Positions 1 through 5,758 of a DNA stretch of 6,656 nt are shown piece after piece. The first letter of the stretch is position 1, and each line of letters starts with the position of its first letter. This DNA comes from Salibacteraceae bacterium (GTDB lineage Bacteria > Bacteroidota > Bacteroidia > Flavobacteriales_G > Salibacteraceae), in NCBI GenBank assembly GCA_023262195.1, contig JALRDM010000393.1:1-6656 (forward strand), read 5' to 3'. Position numbers and translations under genes: made by a program. The notes below the pieces were generated by a model that saw nothing but the letters and a program-made list of their open reading frames with translations, was not told the DNA's origin and did no database searches.

Positions 1-18
1 AATCCGATAAAAACTACA

Positions 19-53
19 GGGCTTTTGGTGCATGAATCAAAAGCCCTTTTTTT
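19..53 (+). terminator. Rho-independent terminator of an upstream gene
   Basis: A 9-bp perfect stem (GGGCTTTTG at 19-27 and CAAAAGCCC at 38-46) closes a 10-base loop and is followed directly by seven T (47-53). This is the classic intrinsic terminator layout for a plus-strand gene ending left of the window. On the minus strand the trailing T-run is poor, so it is probably one-directional. It lies only 17 bases before the proposed start of the next gene. That gene therefore needs either read-through or a promoter overlapping the hairpin. Confidence 0.85.
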
Positions 54-70
54 AATCAAACTTCCAGCGC

Positions 71-868
71 TTGCCAAGCACCCAACGAATTAATTCCATT
101 TTAACCGCTCCCTGCCTTAACCAGACTGTAACTGATTGCCTGAGCTGGAAACCAAATGCACTGGAGTTTGACACAGACCCAGAAATATCGATCCCGACCA
201 ATTTGCGTTTGGGTCAGCAGGTAGAAAAAACCTTGATAGAGCTAATCAAAGGTTCGAGAAACTATTCTGTAATACATGATGGAGTACAAATCAAAAAGGA
301 CGGGAAAACGATCGGTGAGCTGGATGCCATCATCCGTGATGAAGAAAATGGACAATTGATTCATTTAGAAATTGCGTATAAGTTCTATTTACTCGATCCA
401 AGCATTTCTTCCGACCCCATCAAACAATGGATTGGACCCAACCGAAATGATACGCTCCACGAAAAACTACACAAGATCAAAAGGAAGCAATTCCCGATCT
501 TAAAAACACCAGAGGTGGAGGAGATGATTGGTAAAGAAATCACCAGCAACTGCACGCAAGCGCTCTGTTTTATGGCACACCTCTACATTCCTCGGGATTC
601 TGACATCACAATGCCAAACAACGTATCCCACGCGGTGGTTGGGCACTACCTTACGTTCCAAATACTGGTTCAACTGGATCATACTTCACGGCTTTATCGT
701 ATTCCCAAAAAAACCGATTGGGGTATCGATCCAGCAACTTGTGTTCATTGGTTCAGGTTTGATGAAATTCAACCGTCATTGGCAAAGAGCATGGATGAAA
801 AACGCTCGATGTTGGTTTGGGAAAAGGCGGGGAATGAGTACTCAACCTTCTTTGTGGTATGGTGGTAG
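71..868 (+). CDS. DUF1853 family protein (PD-(D/E)XK-like fold), TTG start
   Basis: The 265-residue protein matches my memory of the DUF1853 family, whose biochemical role is unknown. An R..L..APCL-type N-terminal segment (residues 6-16) is followed by a helix containing E52, a GELDAI segment (82-87), and HLEIAYKFYL (98-107). D85, E100 and K104 (an E-x3-K spacing), with E52 before them, have the arrangement of PD-(D/E)XK nuclease-fold active sites; nuclease activity itself is inference. WIGPNRND (120-127) and the aromatic end FFVVWW also fit the family. The length is close to what I expect for the family, so it looks complete. The start is set at TTG 71: the frame is closed by TAA at 53-55, no ATG lies between, and family-like sequence begins within the first ten residues. 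No Shine-Dalgarno site is visible. It is followed 71 bases later by the next plus-strand gene. Confidence 0.8.
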   Translation: MPSTQRINSILTAPCLNQTVTDCLSWKPNALEFDTDPEISIPTNLRLGQQVEKTLIELIKGSRNYSVIHDGVQIKKDGKTIGELDAIIRDEENGQLIHLEIAYKFYLLDPSISSDPIKQWIGPNRNDTLHEKLHKIKRKQFPILKTPEVEEMIGKEITSNCTQALCFMAHLYIPRDSDITMPNNVSHAVVGHYLTFQILVQLDHTSRLYRIPKKTDWGIDPATCVHWFRFDEIQPSLAKSMDEKRSMLVWEKAGNEYSTFFVVWW

Positions 869-939
869 GTACCAATATATCAAGGTGTGCACCACTTTTC
901 TTGATCTAAACCTAACCGACTTTAGTCTGTTTTGAATGC

Positions 940-1323
940 ATGGAACGATCCCAAACAGTCTTAGAACTCCGGCCAATTCTCAATTTAAAAGCCACTGAAA
1001 ATCAAGGCGATATAGAGCGCTTTCAAAACGATACCATTCGACCAATTATTAAGTTCCAACACGAGGTTATACTCGCCCTAGTATTCAATCATAAATTCTA
1101 TGAAAAATCGGTAAAAAGCTCGAACACACCAGATGAATATAGAGCCGCCTTAAAATCATTTTTGAATGGCCAAAAAGAACTGAGGCACCAACTGATTGGG
1201 CTCGTTATCGGACTTTTTGATCTTTCAGAATTTGAAGCCTATCAATTGAATGCGCCAGAGTATCAACGGAGGATAATCCAAATCATAAGCCAGCGGGTAT
1301 TTGATACAATCGGTACTAAATAA
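940..1323 (+). CDS. Conserved Bacteroidota small protein, function unknown
   Basis: This is a 127-residue soluble, helix-rich protein. I recognise the pattern LRPILN...VERFQN-type N-terminus...LRPI(I/L)KFQ..., then a central basic helix and a Q..LR..L.G..IG.F.l.E...Y motif (about residues 86-103). It is a small family widespread in Bacteroidota, often labelled 'glyoxalase' in databases. That label appears unfounded: I see no vicinal-oxygen-chelate metal ligands or beta-alpha-beta-beta-beta pattern. There is no signal peptide or membrane segment. The start is ATG 940; an out-of-frame ATG sits at 936-938. No clear ribosome binding site is visible, which is normal for the phylum. It may be co-transcribed with the DUF1853 gene, since no terminator is visible in the 71-base gap. 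Confidence 0.75.
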   Translation: MERSQTVLELRPILNLKATENQGDIERFQNDTIRPIIKFQHEVILALVFNHKFYEKSVKSSNTPDEYRAALKSFLNGQKELRHQLIGLVIGLFDLSEFEAYQLNAPEYQRRIIQIISQRVFDTIGTK

Positions 1324-1341
1324 GGTGCCCTGATAATTACG

Positions 1342-1380
1342 TTAGGTAATTCTTACACCGATTACGCATACATCATCAAT
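1342..1380 (-). pseudogene. Remnant B: last 12 codons of a SpoIIE-type phosphatase
   Basis: On the minus strand this reads IDDVCVIGVRIT followed by TAA (1344-1342). It matches the extreme C-terminus of SpoIIE-type PP2C phosphatases of Bacteroidota, where a Q-(I/V/L)-D-D-V-x-V-(I/V)-G-(I/V)-(R/K) strand ends the catalytic domain. Only this tail remains; codons upstream of ATT (1380-1378) do not resemble the family and are broken by a TAG. The tail resembles remnant A exactly 66 bases away and in the same frame. Most differences between the two are at third codon positions, which implies that both descend from functional paralogues. It cannot be functional as a protein. Confidence 0.6.
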
Positions 1381-1447
1381 CAAGCGGAGCGAGCTCAATG
1401 ACTAACACTAAGTTATTCTCAAACCGATCACACAGACATCATCAATC
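1342..1447. repeat. Two-copy imperfect direct repeat, 66-base period
   Basis: Positions 1357-1381 and 1423-1447 are 22/25 identical (ACCGATYACRCAKACATCATCAATC in plus-strand sense). Weaker similarity extends leftward over another 10-15 bases on each copy. The period is 66 bases, a multiple of three. The repeat is explained by the two phosphatase-tail remnants rather than by an operator or a CRISPR-like array: there are only two copies and no constant spacer structure. Confidence 0.8.
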
Positions 1448-1575
1448 TGATCAATATCTCCGCGCCATGATTCGAACTCATCGGCTAATATCTACTTTTG
1501 ATCGGCAGGCACCTCTGGCAGGGCATTCAGCGCATGCTCGTTAGCATTGGTAATTCGAAGTTTTTGATTTTTCAT
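1408..1575 (-). pseudogene. Remnant A: C-terminus of a SpoIIE-type phosphatase with an in-frame TAG
   Basis: Minus-strand codons 1491-1411 encode a 27-residue stretch that includes WRGDIDQIDDVCVIGLRIT and then TAG (1410-1408). This is the recognisable end of a SpoIIE/PP2C-type serine phosphatase domain: an ...EQK..L...F..W(K/R)GD..Q(I/V)DDV.VIG.(R/K)(I/V) tail, as in 7TMR-DISM- or TPR-linked phosphatases. Upstream, in the same frame, ALPEVPADQK continues the match in register, but a TAG (1494-1492) interrupts it where the family usually has Q, E or D. One C-to-T change in CAG would explain this. An ATG at 1575 opens a 27-codon frame up to that TAG, probably by chance. The rest of the catalytic domain and all sensor domains are absent. 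The left part (before about 1540) is uncertain. It lies just downstream of the barrel gene, on the same strand. Confidence 0.6.
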
Positions 1576-1628
1576 GAGCAATGTTTTGTTAGGATATTCA
1601 GAAGAGCCTGATGCATCAAACTTGCATT

Positions 1629-2525
1629 CTATCTCGACTCATCCATTTGCTTCTGCTTGTCCATGTCCGTAGGCATCTTCATCCCTTCACGCGCGCGCAC
1701 CGGTGTGCAATCCAATGTATTGGCAGGACGCATAAAGAAAAATCGAAGGCTTAAAATGACTGGTCTGTAACGACTCGCAAAGAAACCCAGGGAAGATCTC
1801 GGGGGCTCGAACGGCATTACATTGAGTATGGGTGTTTCTATGGCTGGAATCAGCAGCCAATTTCCACGCATTTTTATGCCGTAACCGAGTTTGTAATGCA
1901 GCTGCGTGATGAACTGCCCAGGATTAGCATCCCTGGCAGCAGATACTGTAGCGCCAGACTTATTGGTCAAAAAGGCATAACCGGCATTAACGCCAATGGA
2001 GTTTTGAATGAAGTTATATTTCCCAACGCGCCAAACGTGGTTAAAATTCACAAAGCCTTCGGCATAGTGAAATCCATAAAGACCCTCGTTTTGCTCTAAC
2101 GCACTCGCTGGAACTTCGCCTGGCATACTCACCCACTGGCCTTCCGCTCGTTCTCTCCCGCGAAGTCCTTTGTATGACAATCCATAGTCCATGTATTTGA
2201 AAAGCTTCGAATATTGAAACACGCGATAGCGTCCAACTTCGGCATAGAGCCCGAGTCGGCCACGCGCATTCAATCTGGCATCAAACTGGCTGGCGTCTGA
2301 TTGCTCATACGTCTTGTTTATCGGAACGAAAGTGGTGGCCATATACGTTGCTCCTGGACCGAGAATCCAGCCTCCGAGTTTGTATTGTGGTTTGGCGGGA
2401 AGCACCTCGTTGTAGTGCTTTTGAAAGGATACCGGCTTCCTTTGGCCGTAGCGATTACCCCTCTTTTGAGCAAAGATTGCTAATGAAAGAATCAAGCAAA
2501 TCGCAGTAAGGCTTATCCGAAACAT
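1629..2525 (-). CDS. Secreted outer-membrane beta-barrel-like protein, function unknown
   Basis: From ATG 2525 the product is 298 residues. It begins with a clean signal peptide, MFRISLTAICLILSLAIFA, with probable cleavage before QKRGNRYG. Two in-frame ATGs lie upstream (2543 and 2588); 2543 is a possible alternative, while 2588 would place 21 poorly fitting residues before the signal peptide. The mature part alternates polar and aromatic residues with many Tyr/Phe/Gly, as in small outer-membrane barrels. Strand-like stretches include GRLGLYAEVGRYRVFQYS and KLGYGIKMRGNWLLIPAIET. RYRPVILSLRFFF, about 35 residues before the end, looks like the terminal strand that the BAM machinery would recognise. 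A polar, Met-rich tail follows (GMKMPTDMDKQKQM). I do not recognise a named family. Upstream, TTG near 2578-2576 and a TATGTTAA-like element at about 2559-2552 (minus strand) weakly resemble a Bacteroidota promoter. The gene therefore need not depend on the damaged gene before it. Confidence 0.7.
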   Translation of the reverse strand: MFRISLTAICLILSLAIFAQKRGNRYGQRKPVSFQKHYNEVLPAKPQYKLGGWILGPGATYMATTFVPINKTYEQSDASQFDARLNARGRLGLYAEVGRYRVFQYSKLFKYMDYGLSYKGLRGRERAEGQWVSMPGEVPASALEQNEGLYGFHYAEGFVNFNHVWRVGKYNFIQNSIGVNAGYAFLTNKSGATVSAARDANPGQFITQLHYKLGYGIKMRGNWLLIPAIETPILNVMPFEPPRSSLGFFASRYRPVILSLRFFFMRPANTLDCTPVRAREGMKMPTDMDKQKQMDESR

Positions 2526-2598
2526 AGCCCGAAAAATAGACATACCAATAAGGGGGATTAACATATTGCTAGAAAAACAATCAACCACACTTGGTCGA

Positions 2599-2793
2599 TT
2601 AATTCTCGAGCCATCCGAAGTATTCTATAATCGAATAGTAAAAGAGTATGCCGATTATCACCTTGAGCGGAAAGGTGGTACCCAGTGCCCAAGGTAAGTA
2701 GAGTCCTGGATTAGCCTTAGGTAAGGCATTCTTCATAGCAGCCGGCACGGCTATGTATGATGCGCTAGCAGCCAATAAGGCGAAAAAGAGCTT
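2599..2793 (-). pseudogene. C-terminal fragment of SbtA-like sodium-dependent bicarbonate permease
   Basis: The minus-strand frame from about 2793 down to TAA-type stop at 2599 encodes about 64 residues. They contain LLAASASYIAVPAAMK, then ALPKANPGLYLPWALG and TFPLKVIIGILFYY. This is the final part of the SbtA/DUF897 family (Pfam Sbt_1), inner-membrane permeases of about 320 residues that import bicarbonate with sodium. About four fifths of the protein is missing. The frame stays open to an ATG at 2913, but residues encoded above about 2793 are only the antisense of an acetyltransferase fragment, so that start is spurious. Two substitutions at positions I remember as strongly conserved (TFPFN to TFPLK, GIPLY to GILFY) fit relaxed selection. 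It precedes the barrel gene with a gap of about 70 bases and probably has no function. Confidence 0.75.
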
Positions 2794-2796
2794 ATT
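2779..2796. other. Junction where two truncated genes meet head to head
   Basis: Permease-like sequence on the minus strand stops being recognisable near 2785-2793. Acetyltransferase-like sequence on the plus strand begins near 2785-2791 (codons for KELIGTVGYF), after an in-frame TAA at 2776-2778. Both recognisable segments lose their N-terminal parts within about ten bases of each other. The simplest reading is a deletion through two formerly divergent genes, removing both promoters and 5' ends. I see no transposon end, long inverted repeat or integrase at the join. Confidence 0.6.
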
Positions 2797-3066
2797 GGAA
2801 CCGTTGGCTATTTTCGAGGTTTCGAAGATGGTGTTGGAGAAATAGGTTTTGTAATGAAAGAAACCCACAGGCGCAAGGGCTATATGGAAGAAGCCATGAA
2901 GGTTCCCATCCAATTTGGATTTGGCAACTTAAAACTCAAGAGCGCAGAGGCCTTTACCGAAGCAAAGAACATCCCCTCGGTCAATCTCCTGCTAAAATTG
3001 GGCTTTGAGAATACCGGTAAGAAATACGGTAAGTATTCGATCTTCCGTTTACTTCAACCCTACTAA
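2785..3066 (+). pseudogene. C-terminal fragment of a GNAT (RimJ-like) N-acetyltransferase
   Basis: Plus-strand codons from 2785 to TAA (3064-3066) give about 93 residues with the central and C-terminal part of the GNAT fold. KELIGTVGYF corresponds to the beta-4 region, GEIGFVMKETHRRKGYMEEA contains the acetyl-CoA-binding R/H-R-K-G-Y/G-M motif, and NIPSVNLLLKLGFENTGK is the 'N..S..LLeKlGF...G' end typical of RimJ/RimL-like acetyltransferases. Such proteins are usually 170-190 residues, so roughly the first half is missing. The frame is closed upstream by TAA at 2776-2778. The first ATG (2854) falls inside the fold and would yield a 70-residue piece lacking the beta-4 strand, so I do not treat it as a real start. 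Its last bases overlap the stop of the convergent metallochaperone gene. The conserved residues still look good, so the truncation may be recent. Confidence 0.75.
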
Positions 3067-3329
3067 TTCTCGATTCTCCCAACCATGCAACTCACATAGG
3101 ACTTAGCCTTGGCGGCAAGGTTGTTTTGCCCTGCCGGTGGATAGCCCATTTTCGATAACGTGTTTTCTATGACGCTGACGTCCATGTTTGGATCATGATC
3201 TAGCGAGACTTCTCCTGTAGTTTCAGAAATCTTCACACCATTCACTCCTTCCATCGCATTCAGCTTGGTTCGAATGCTGTTCATGCATCCACCACACTTG
3301 ATATTCTCTATCGTGATTATTGATTTCAT
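3063..3329 (-). CDS. Heavy-metal-associated (HMA) domain metallochaperone
   Basis: The 88-residue protein has the HMA ferredoxin-like pattern. Beta-1 (MKSIITIENI) leads into the metal loop KCGGC, with C12 and C15 as the expected pair of thiol ligands; the position usually held by Met/Thr two before the first Cys is Ile here. L-x-x-M-x-G-V (24-30), KISETTGEVSLDHDP (33-47) and a second helix ending KMGYPP follow. The tail KAKSYVSCMVGRI, with a third Cys (C81), is typical of Bacteroidota members. Such proteins bind Cu(I) or Zn(II) in the cytoplasm and pass it to an ATPase or regulator. It has no signal peptide. It is the last gene of the minus-strand set, 71 bases after the TonB receptor, with no terminator in that gap, so co-transcription is likely. 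Its TAG (3065-3063) overlaps the TAA (3064-3066) of the opposing acetyltransferase fragment. Confidence 0.88.
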   Translation of the reverse strand: MKSIITIENIKCGGCMNSIRTKLNAMEGVNGVKISETTGEVSLDHDPNMDVSVIENTLSKMGYPPAGQNNLAAKAKSYVSCMVGRIEN

Positions 3330-3400
3330 GTGTCAAAAGTGTTTATAGGGCCTAACAACTGGCATGACCGATGTGTTTGAAAAATCTGATTCTACTCAGG

Positions 3401-5686
3401 CTATAAGGTGGCTGTCAAGCGCAAGATGAAGTTGCGCCCAAGCTCATCACCAAAATATCGGAACCGATTCAAGTACTGTCGGTATCGCTGATTTAGTGCG
3501 TTGTTTACGTCAAGGTGGATTCCAAACTCTGCTTTTTCAAGAGGTATGGTGATTCCGGCATTGGCACCTACTAGCCAAAATCCGTCTGGAGGCGGCACAT
3601 AATCCCTATTGGACTCAACGCGCCACTGCTTATTTACCCACTGAGTATTCACCGACATATACAAATTCTGATCTCCGTTTTTGTCAAATGGCTCATAGAG
3701 CAATTCCATGCGAGATTGATCCGCAGGCATCTGAGCAACCCAACCTCCTTTGGTCAAGTCTCGCGCTCTGAGCAATGACGTCTGTGAAACAAGGCTCACC
3801 TCTTCAGTAAGCAGGTAAGAAATCCGAGAATCTAGTCCGTAAAGGAGCGCATCAGTTTGCTCATATCGAAACGTTGGGAAAGCCCCGCGGATGGTAAGTG
3901 TGGCTGGAAAAGCAGCCTGTTGATTTATAAATCCGTCCATGAAATTGACATACACTTCCGCTTCTGCGTTCCATCGACCGACATCAAGCAACAATTGATT
4001 ACTCCAGCTATAGCTCATCTCTTGTACCAAGCTCGTATCGCCAATTTCATAGGTGGCAGCGCCATGATGCACACCCCTGCTGTACCATTCATTTAACGTA
4101 GGAGGTCGCCATGCGGTGGCTAGATTGGAAGTCCATTGGATCGATTTTGAGAGTTTTTTGGTCACGGCTAACGAAGCGGAGGGTTGCAGAAACTCATGAG
4201 GATAAACAACGATATCTTCTCCCTCTCGAATGAATACACGTAAGCGTATGTAGTCCATTCTTGCACCAAACTCTACCGCCCAATTGTTTTCGAATTTTTT
4301 ACGCGCTACTCCAAATAGCCCGGCATTCCATTTCTTGAAGTTTGGAATAAAAAATCGTCCGGTATAGGTGTTTCCTTGAGCCAGTGTATTGGCTCCTAAT
4401 CTATATTGAAATATATTTGATGGTTTTACCTTCCAAACCGCATCTAGGGTTTGGGTAGTAATTTCAAAATTTAGTGCGGGTACATCATCCGGTCCTCGAC
4501 CGTTGTCAAACTCTTGGCGCAAATTGTATTGCCGAGCATAAATTATCTCCAATTTGCCACGCTCTCCCGTTTTGATAAATCCTTTGGTTTTGACCAATTC
4601 ATGCGTGACGGATTGGTATGGATTGACGATGTTGTAGCTAAACCCTGCAGAATCTAGCGGTCGGTCTGATTCAAATGCACGCCGCAAATCGCTCAGGTTA
4701 CCAATGTGCGCTGCCGAAAAAATTCCAAGGTTGGTATTAAACTGACTATAATAGACTTCCACACCCCTGCCGTTATCACTGAGAGAAGCGGCCCCCGAAA
4801 AGTTTGCCTCTTCATATCCCGTGTTTTTTAAATAGTAATCGGGTGCATGCTGGTTTCCCACTTTTTTCAATGAGCCCTGCACCCTCCAACGAAATGCAGG
4901 TAGTTTCTTTGCTCGACCTTCAAGCACCACGCCTGTGTTTCCTGCTCTTCCGTTTGATTGACCAATTAGATTTAGCGATGCGCCAACGCCCAATTCATCA
5001 GGTAATGGCTTCGGGTTAACCAAAACCACGCCCGCAATGGCATCTGGTCCGTATTGAACGCTGCTCGCACCTTTAATCACGACCAACTCATCGGCAATAA
5101 ATGGGTCAATCTCTGGAGCATGCTCTCGCCCCCATTGTTGTCCTTCTTGCCGAACACCATTATTCATGATCAAAAGGCGATTGCTATGCAGACCGTGCAC
5201 CATCGGCTTGGAGATGCTGGCACCTGTATTCAGGGTATTGACTCCCGCAATTTGCGTGAGACTTTCACCGAGGTTCGCGCCTTTTATGCGTTCCGGATTT
5301 TCGATTTTGCTCATGATCGAAAGCGATTCCTTTTCTTCACTGCGTGCCTCTACCGAAATGCCTTCCAGCAGCTCGACATGGTGTTCTGGATAGAAGTTGT
5401 GCTCAATGTTGTTGGTTACTTCTAACGTGTCATAGACCGTCTCACAACCGATGTGTGAACATGATAATATCACGGTTCCCAGACAAACCCCCTCAATGAC
5501 GTAACGACCTTGCTCGTCACTAATGGTAGCGATGTCTTGACCAACGACTACCACATTGGCATAGCCCAATTCAGATCCGTCATGCTCATCGATCACATTG
5601 CCTTGGATGGTAATGTCGCATCGATCTTGAGCATCAAGTATCAGCGGAGAAAGAAAAAGAAGCATACAGGCAAACCAGCGGTGCAT
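3401..5686 (-). CDS. TonB-dependent outer-membrane receptor, probably for a metal or metal complex
   Basis: The 761-residue protein starts with a signal peptide (about 1-19, ...LILDA then QDRC). A carboxypeptidase-regulatory-like beta-sandwich follows (about 25-105; GNVIDEHDGSELGYANV, TISDEQGRYVIEGV). LEGISVEA (about 107-114) is the likely TonB-contact segment. The plug is about 125-230, with ESLTQIAGVNTLNTG, HGLHSNRLLIMNNGVRQEGQ and the VIKGASSVQYGPDAIAGVV signature. The 22-stranded barrel runs from about 230 and ends ELGRNFILRLTATL. The regulatory domain carries C23, C68, C76 and C81 (SCSHIGCE) and ends with an EHH motif (101-103). I associate this Cys/His arrangement with receptors encoded beside HMA chaperones, and it suggests metal binding. 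The receptor would bring a scarce substrate across the outer membrane using TonB-ExbBD energy. The neighbours (His-rich secreted protein upstream, HMA protein downstream) point to a transition metal; which one is not determinable. No Shine-Dalgarno site precedes ATG 5686. Confidence 0.92.
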   Translation of the reverse strand: MHRWFACMLLFLSPLILDAQDRCDITIQGNVIDEHDGSELGYANVVVVGQDIATISDEQGRYVIEGVCLGTVILSCSHIGCETVYDTLEVTNNIEHNFYPEHHVELLEGISVEARSEEKESLSIMSKIENPERIKGANLGESLTQIAGVNTLNTGASISKPMVHGLHSNRLLIMNNGVRQEGQQWGREHAPEIDPFIADELVVIKGASSVQYGPDAIAGVVLVNPKPLPDELGVGASLNLIGQSNGRAGNTGVVLEGRAKKLPAFRWRVQGSLKKVGNQHAPDYYLKNTGYEEANFSGAASLSDNGRGVEVYYSQFNTNLGIFSAAHIGNLSDLRRAFESDRPLDSAGFSYNIVNPYQSVTHELVKTKGFIKTGERGKLEIIYARQYNLRQEFDNGRGPDDVPALNFEITTQTLDAVWKVKPSNIFQYRLGANTLAQGNTYTGRFFIPNFKKWNAGLFGVARKKFENNWAVEFGARMDYIRLRVFIREGEDIVVYPHEFLQPSASLAVTKKLSKSIQWTSNLATAWRPPTLNEWYSRGVHHGAATYEIGDTSLVQEMSYSWSNQLLLDVGRWNAEAEVYVNFMDGFINQQAAFPATLTIRGAFPTFRYEQTDALLYGLDSRISYLLTEEVSLVSQTSLLRARDLTKGGWVAQMPADQSRMELLYEPFDKNGDQNLYMSVNTQWVNKQWRVESNRDYVPPPDGFWLVGANAGITIPLEKAEFGIHLDVNNALNQRYRQYLNRFRYFGDELGRNFILRLTATL

Positions 5687-5758
5687 GCGAATTGAATTAT
5701 TTAATTAACTGGGATTTGAAAAATGATTGACCCTATGTAAGAATCACAGACTACGCAT

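Larger units (their letters stand above)
1324..1628. other. Stretch without an intact gene; holds gene remnants
   Basis: This 305-base gap between the plus-strand small protein and the minus-strand barrel gene has no intact reading frame of normal size. Read on the minus strand it holds two remnants of phosphatase C-termini, listed separately. A weak inverted repeat, AATTAC at 1335-1340 with GTAATT at 1346-1351, lies just after the plus-strand stop. It lacks a following T-run, so I do not call it a terminator. No promoter or RNA gene is evident. Confidence 0.7.

Noticed and set aside
528..935. A 135-residue plus-strand frame overlapping the DUF1853 gene.
   Set aside because: It has unnatural composition rich in Trp, Arg and Cys, and its frame overlaps a well-supported family match, so it is a shadow.
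940..1323. A glyoxalase function for the 127-residue protein.
   Set aside because: That database-style label is not supported by any visible metal-ligand pattern or fold signature in the sequence.
1342..1447. A direct repeat that might be a CRISPR fragment or a set of iterons.
   Set aside because: There are only two copies, with mostly third-codon-position differences and a coding explanation.
1460..1485. A T-loop-like GTTCGAATCAT on the minus strand, suggesting a tRNA 3' end or attachment site.
   Set aside because: No proper T-stem, acceptor stem or anticodon arm can be built around it. The stretch is explained as codons of the phosphatase tail.
1492..1575. A 27-codon minus-strand frame (MKNQKLRITN...) that could be a small peptide or RiPP-like precursor.
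   Set aside because: It has no GG-type leader end, no modification genes are nearby, and the frame continues past its TAG as the SpoIIE-like tail, so a broken gene is more likely.
1896..2483. Plus-strand frames of 67 and 60 residues inside the barrel gene.
   Set aside because: They are antisense to a coherent secreted protein and show no recognisable features.
2794..2913. An extension of the permease frame to ATG 2913, giving a 104-residue protein.
   Set aside because: The added 40 residues are the antisense of the acetyltransferase fragment and do not resemble the permease family.
2854..3066. A 70-residue stand-alone acetyltransferase starting at ATG 2854.
   Set aside because: The recognisable fold continues upstream of that ATG in frame (LIGTVGYF...GEIGFV), so the ATG is internal and the gene is truncated.
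3857..5695. Plus-strand frames antisense to the TonB receptor, the longest 123 residues.
   Set aside because: All are opposite a full-length receptor with clear family motifs, and none resembles a known protein.
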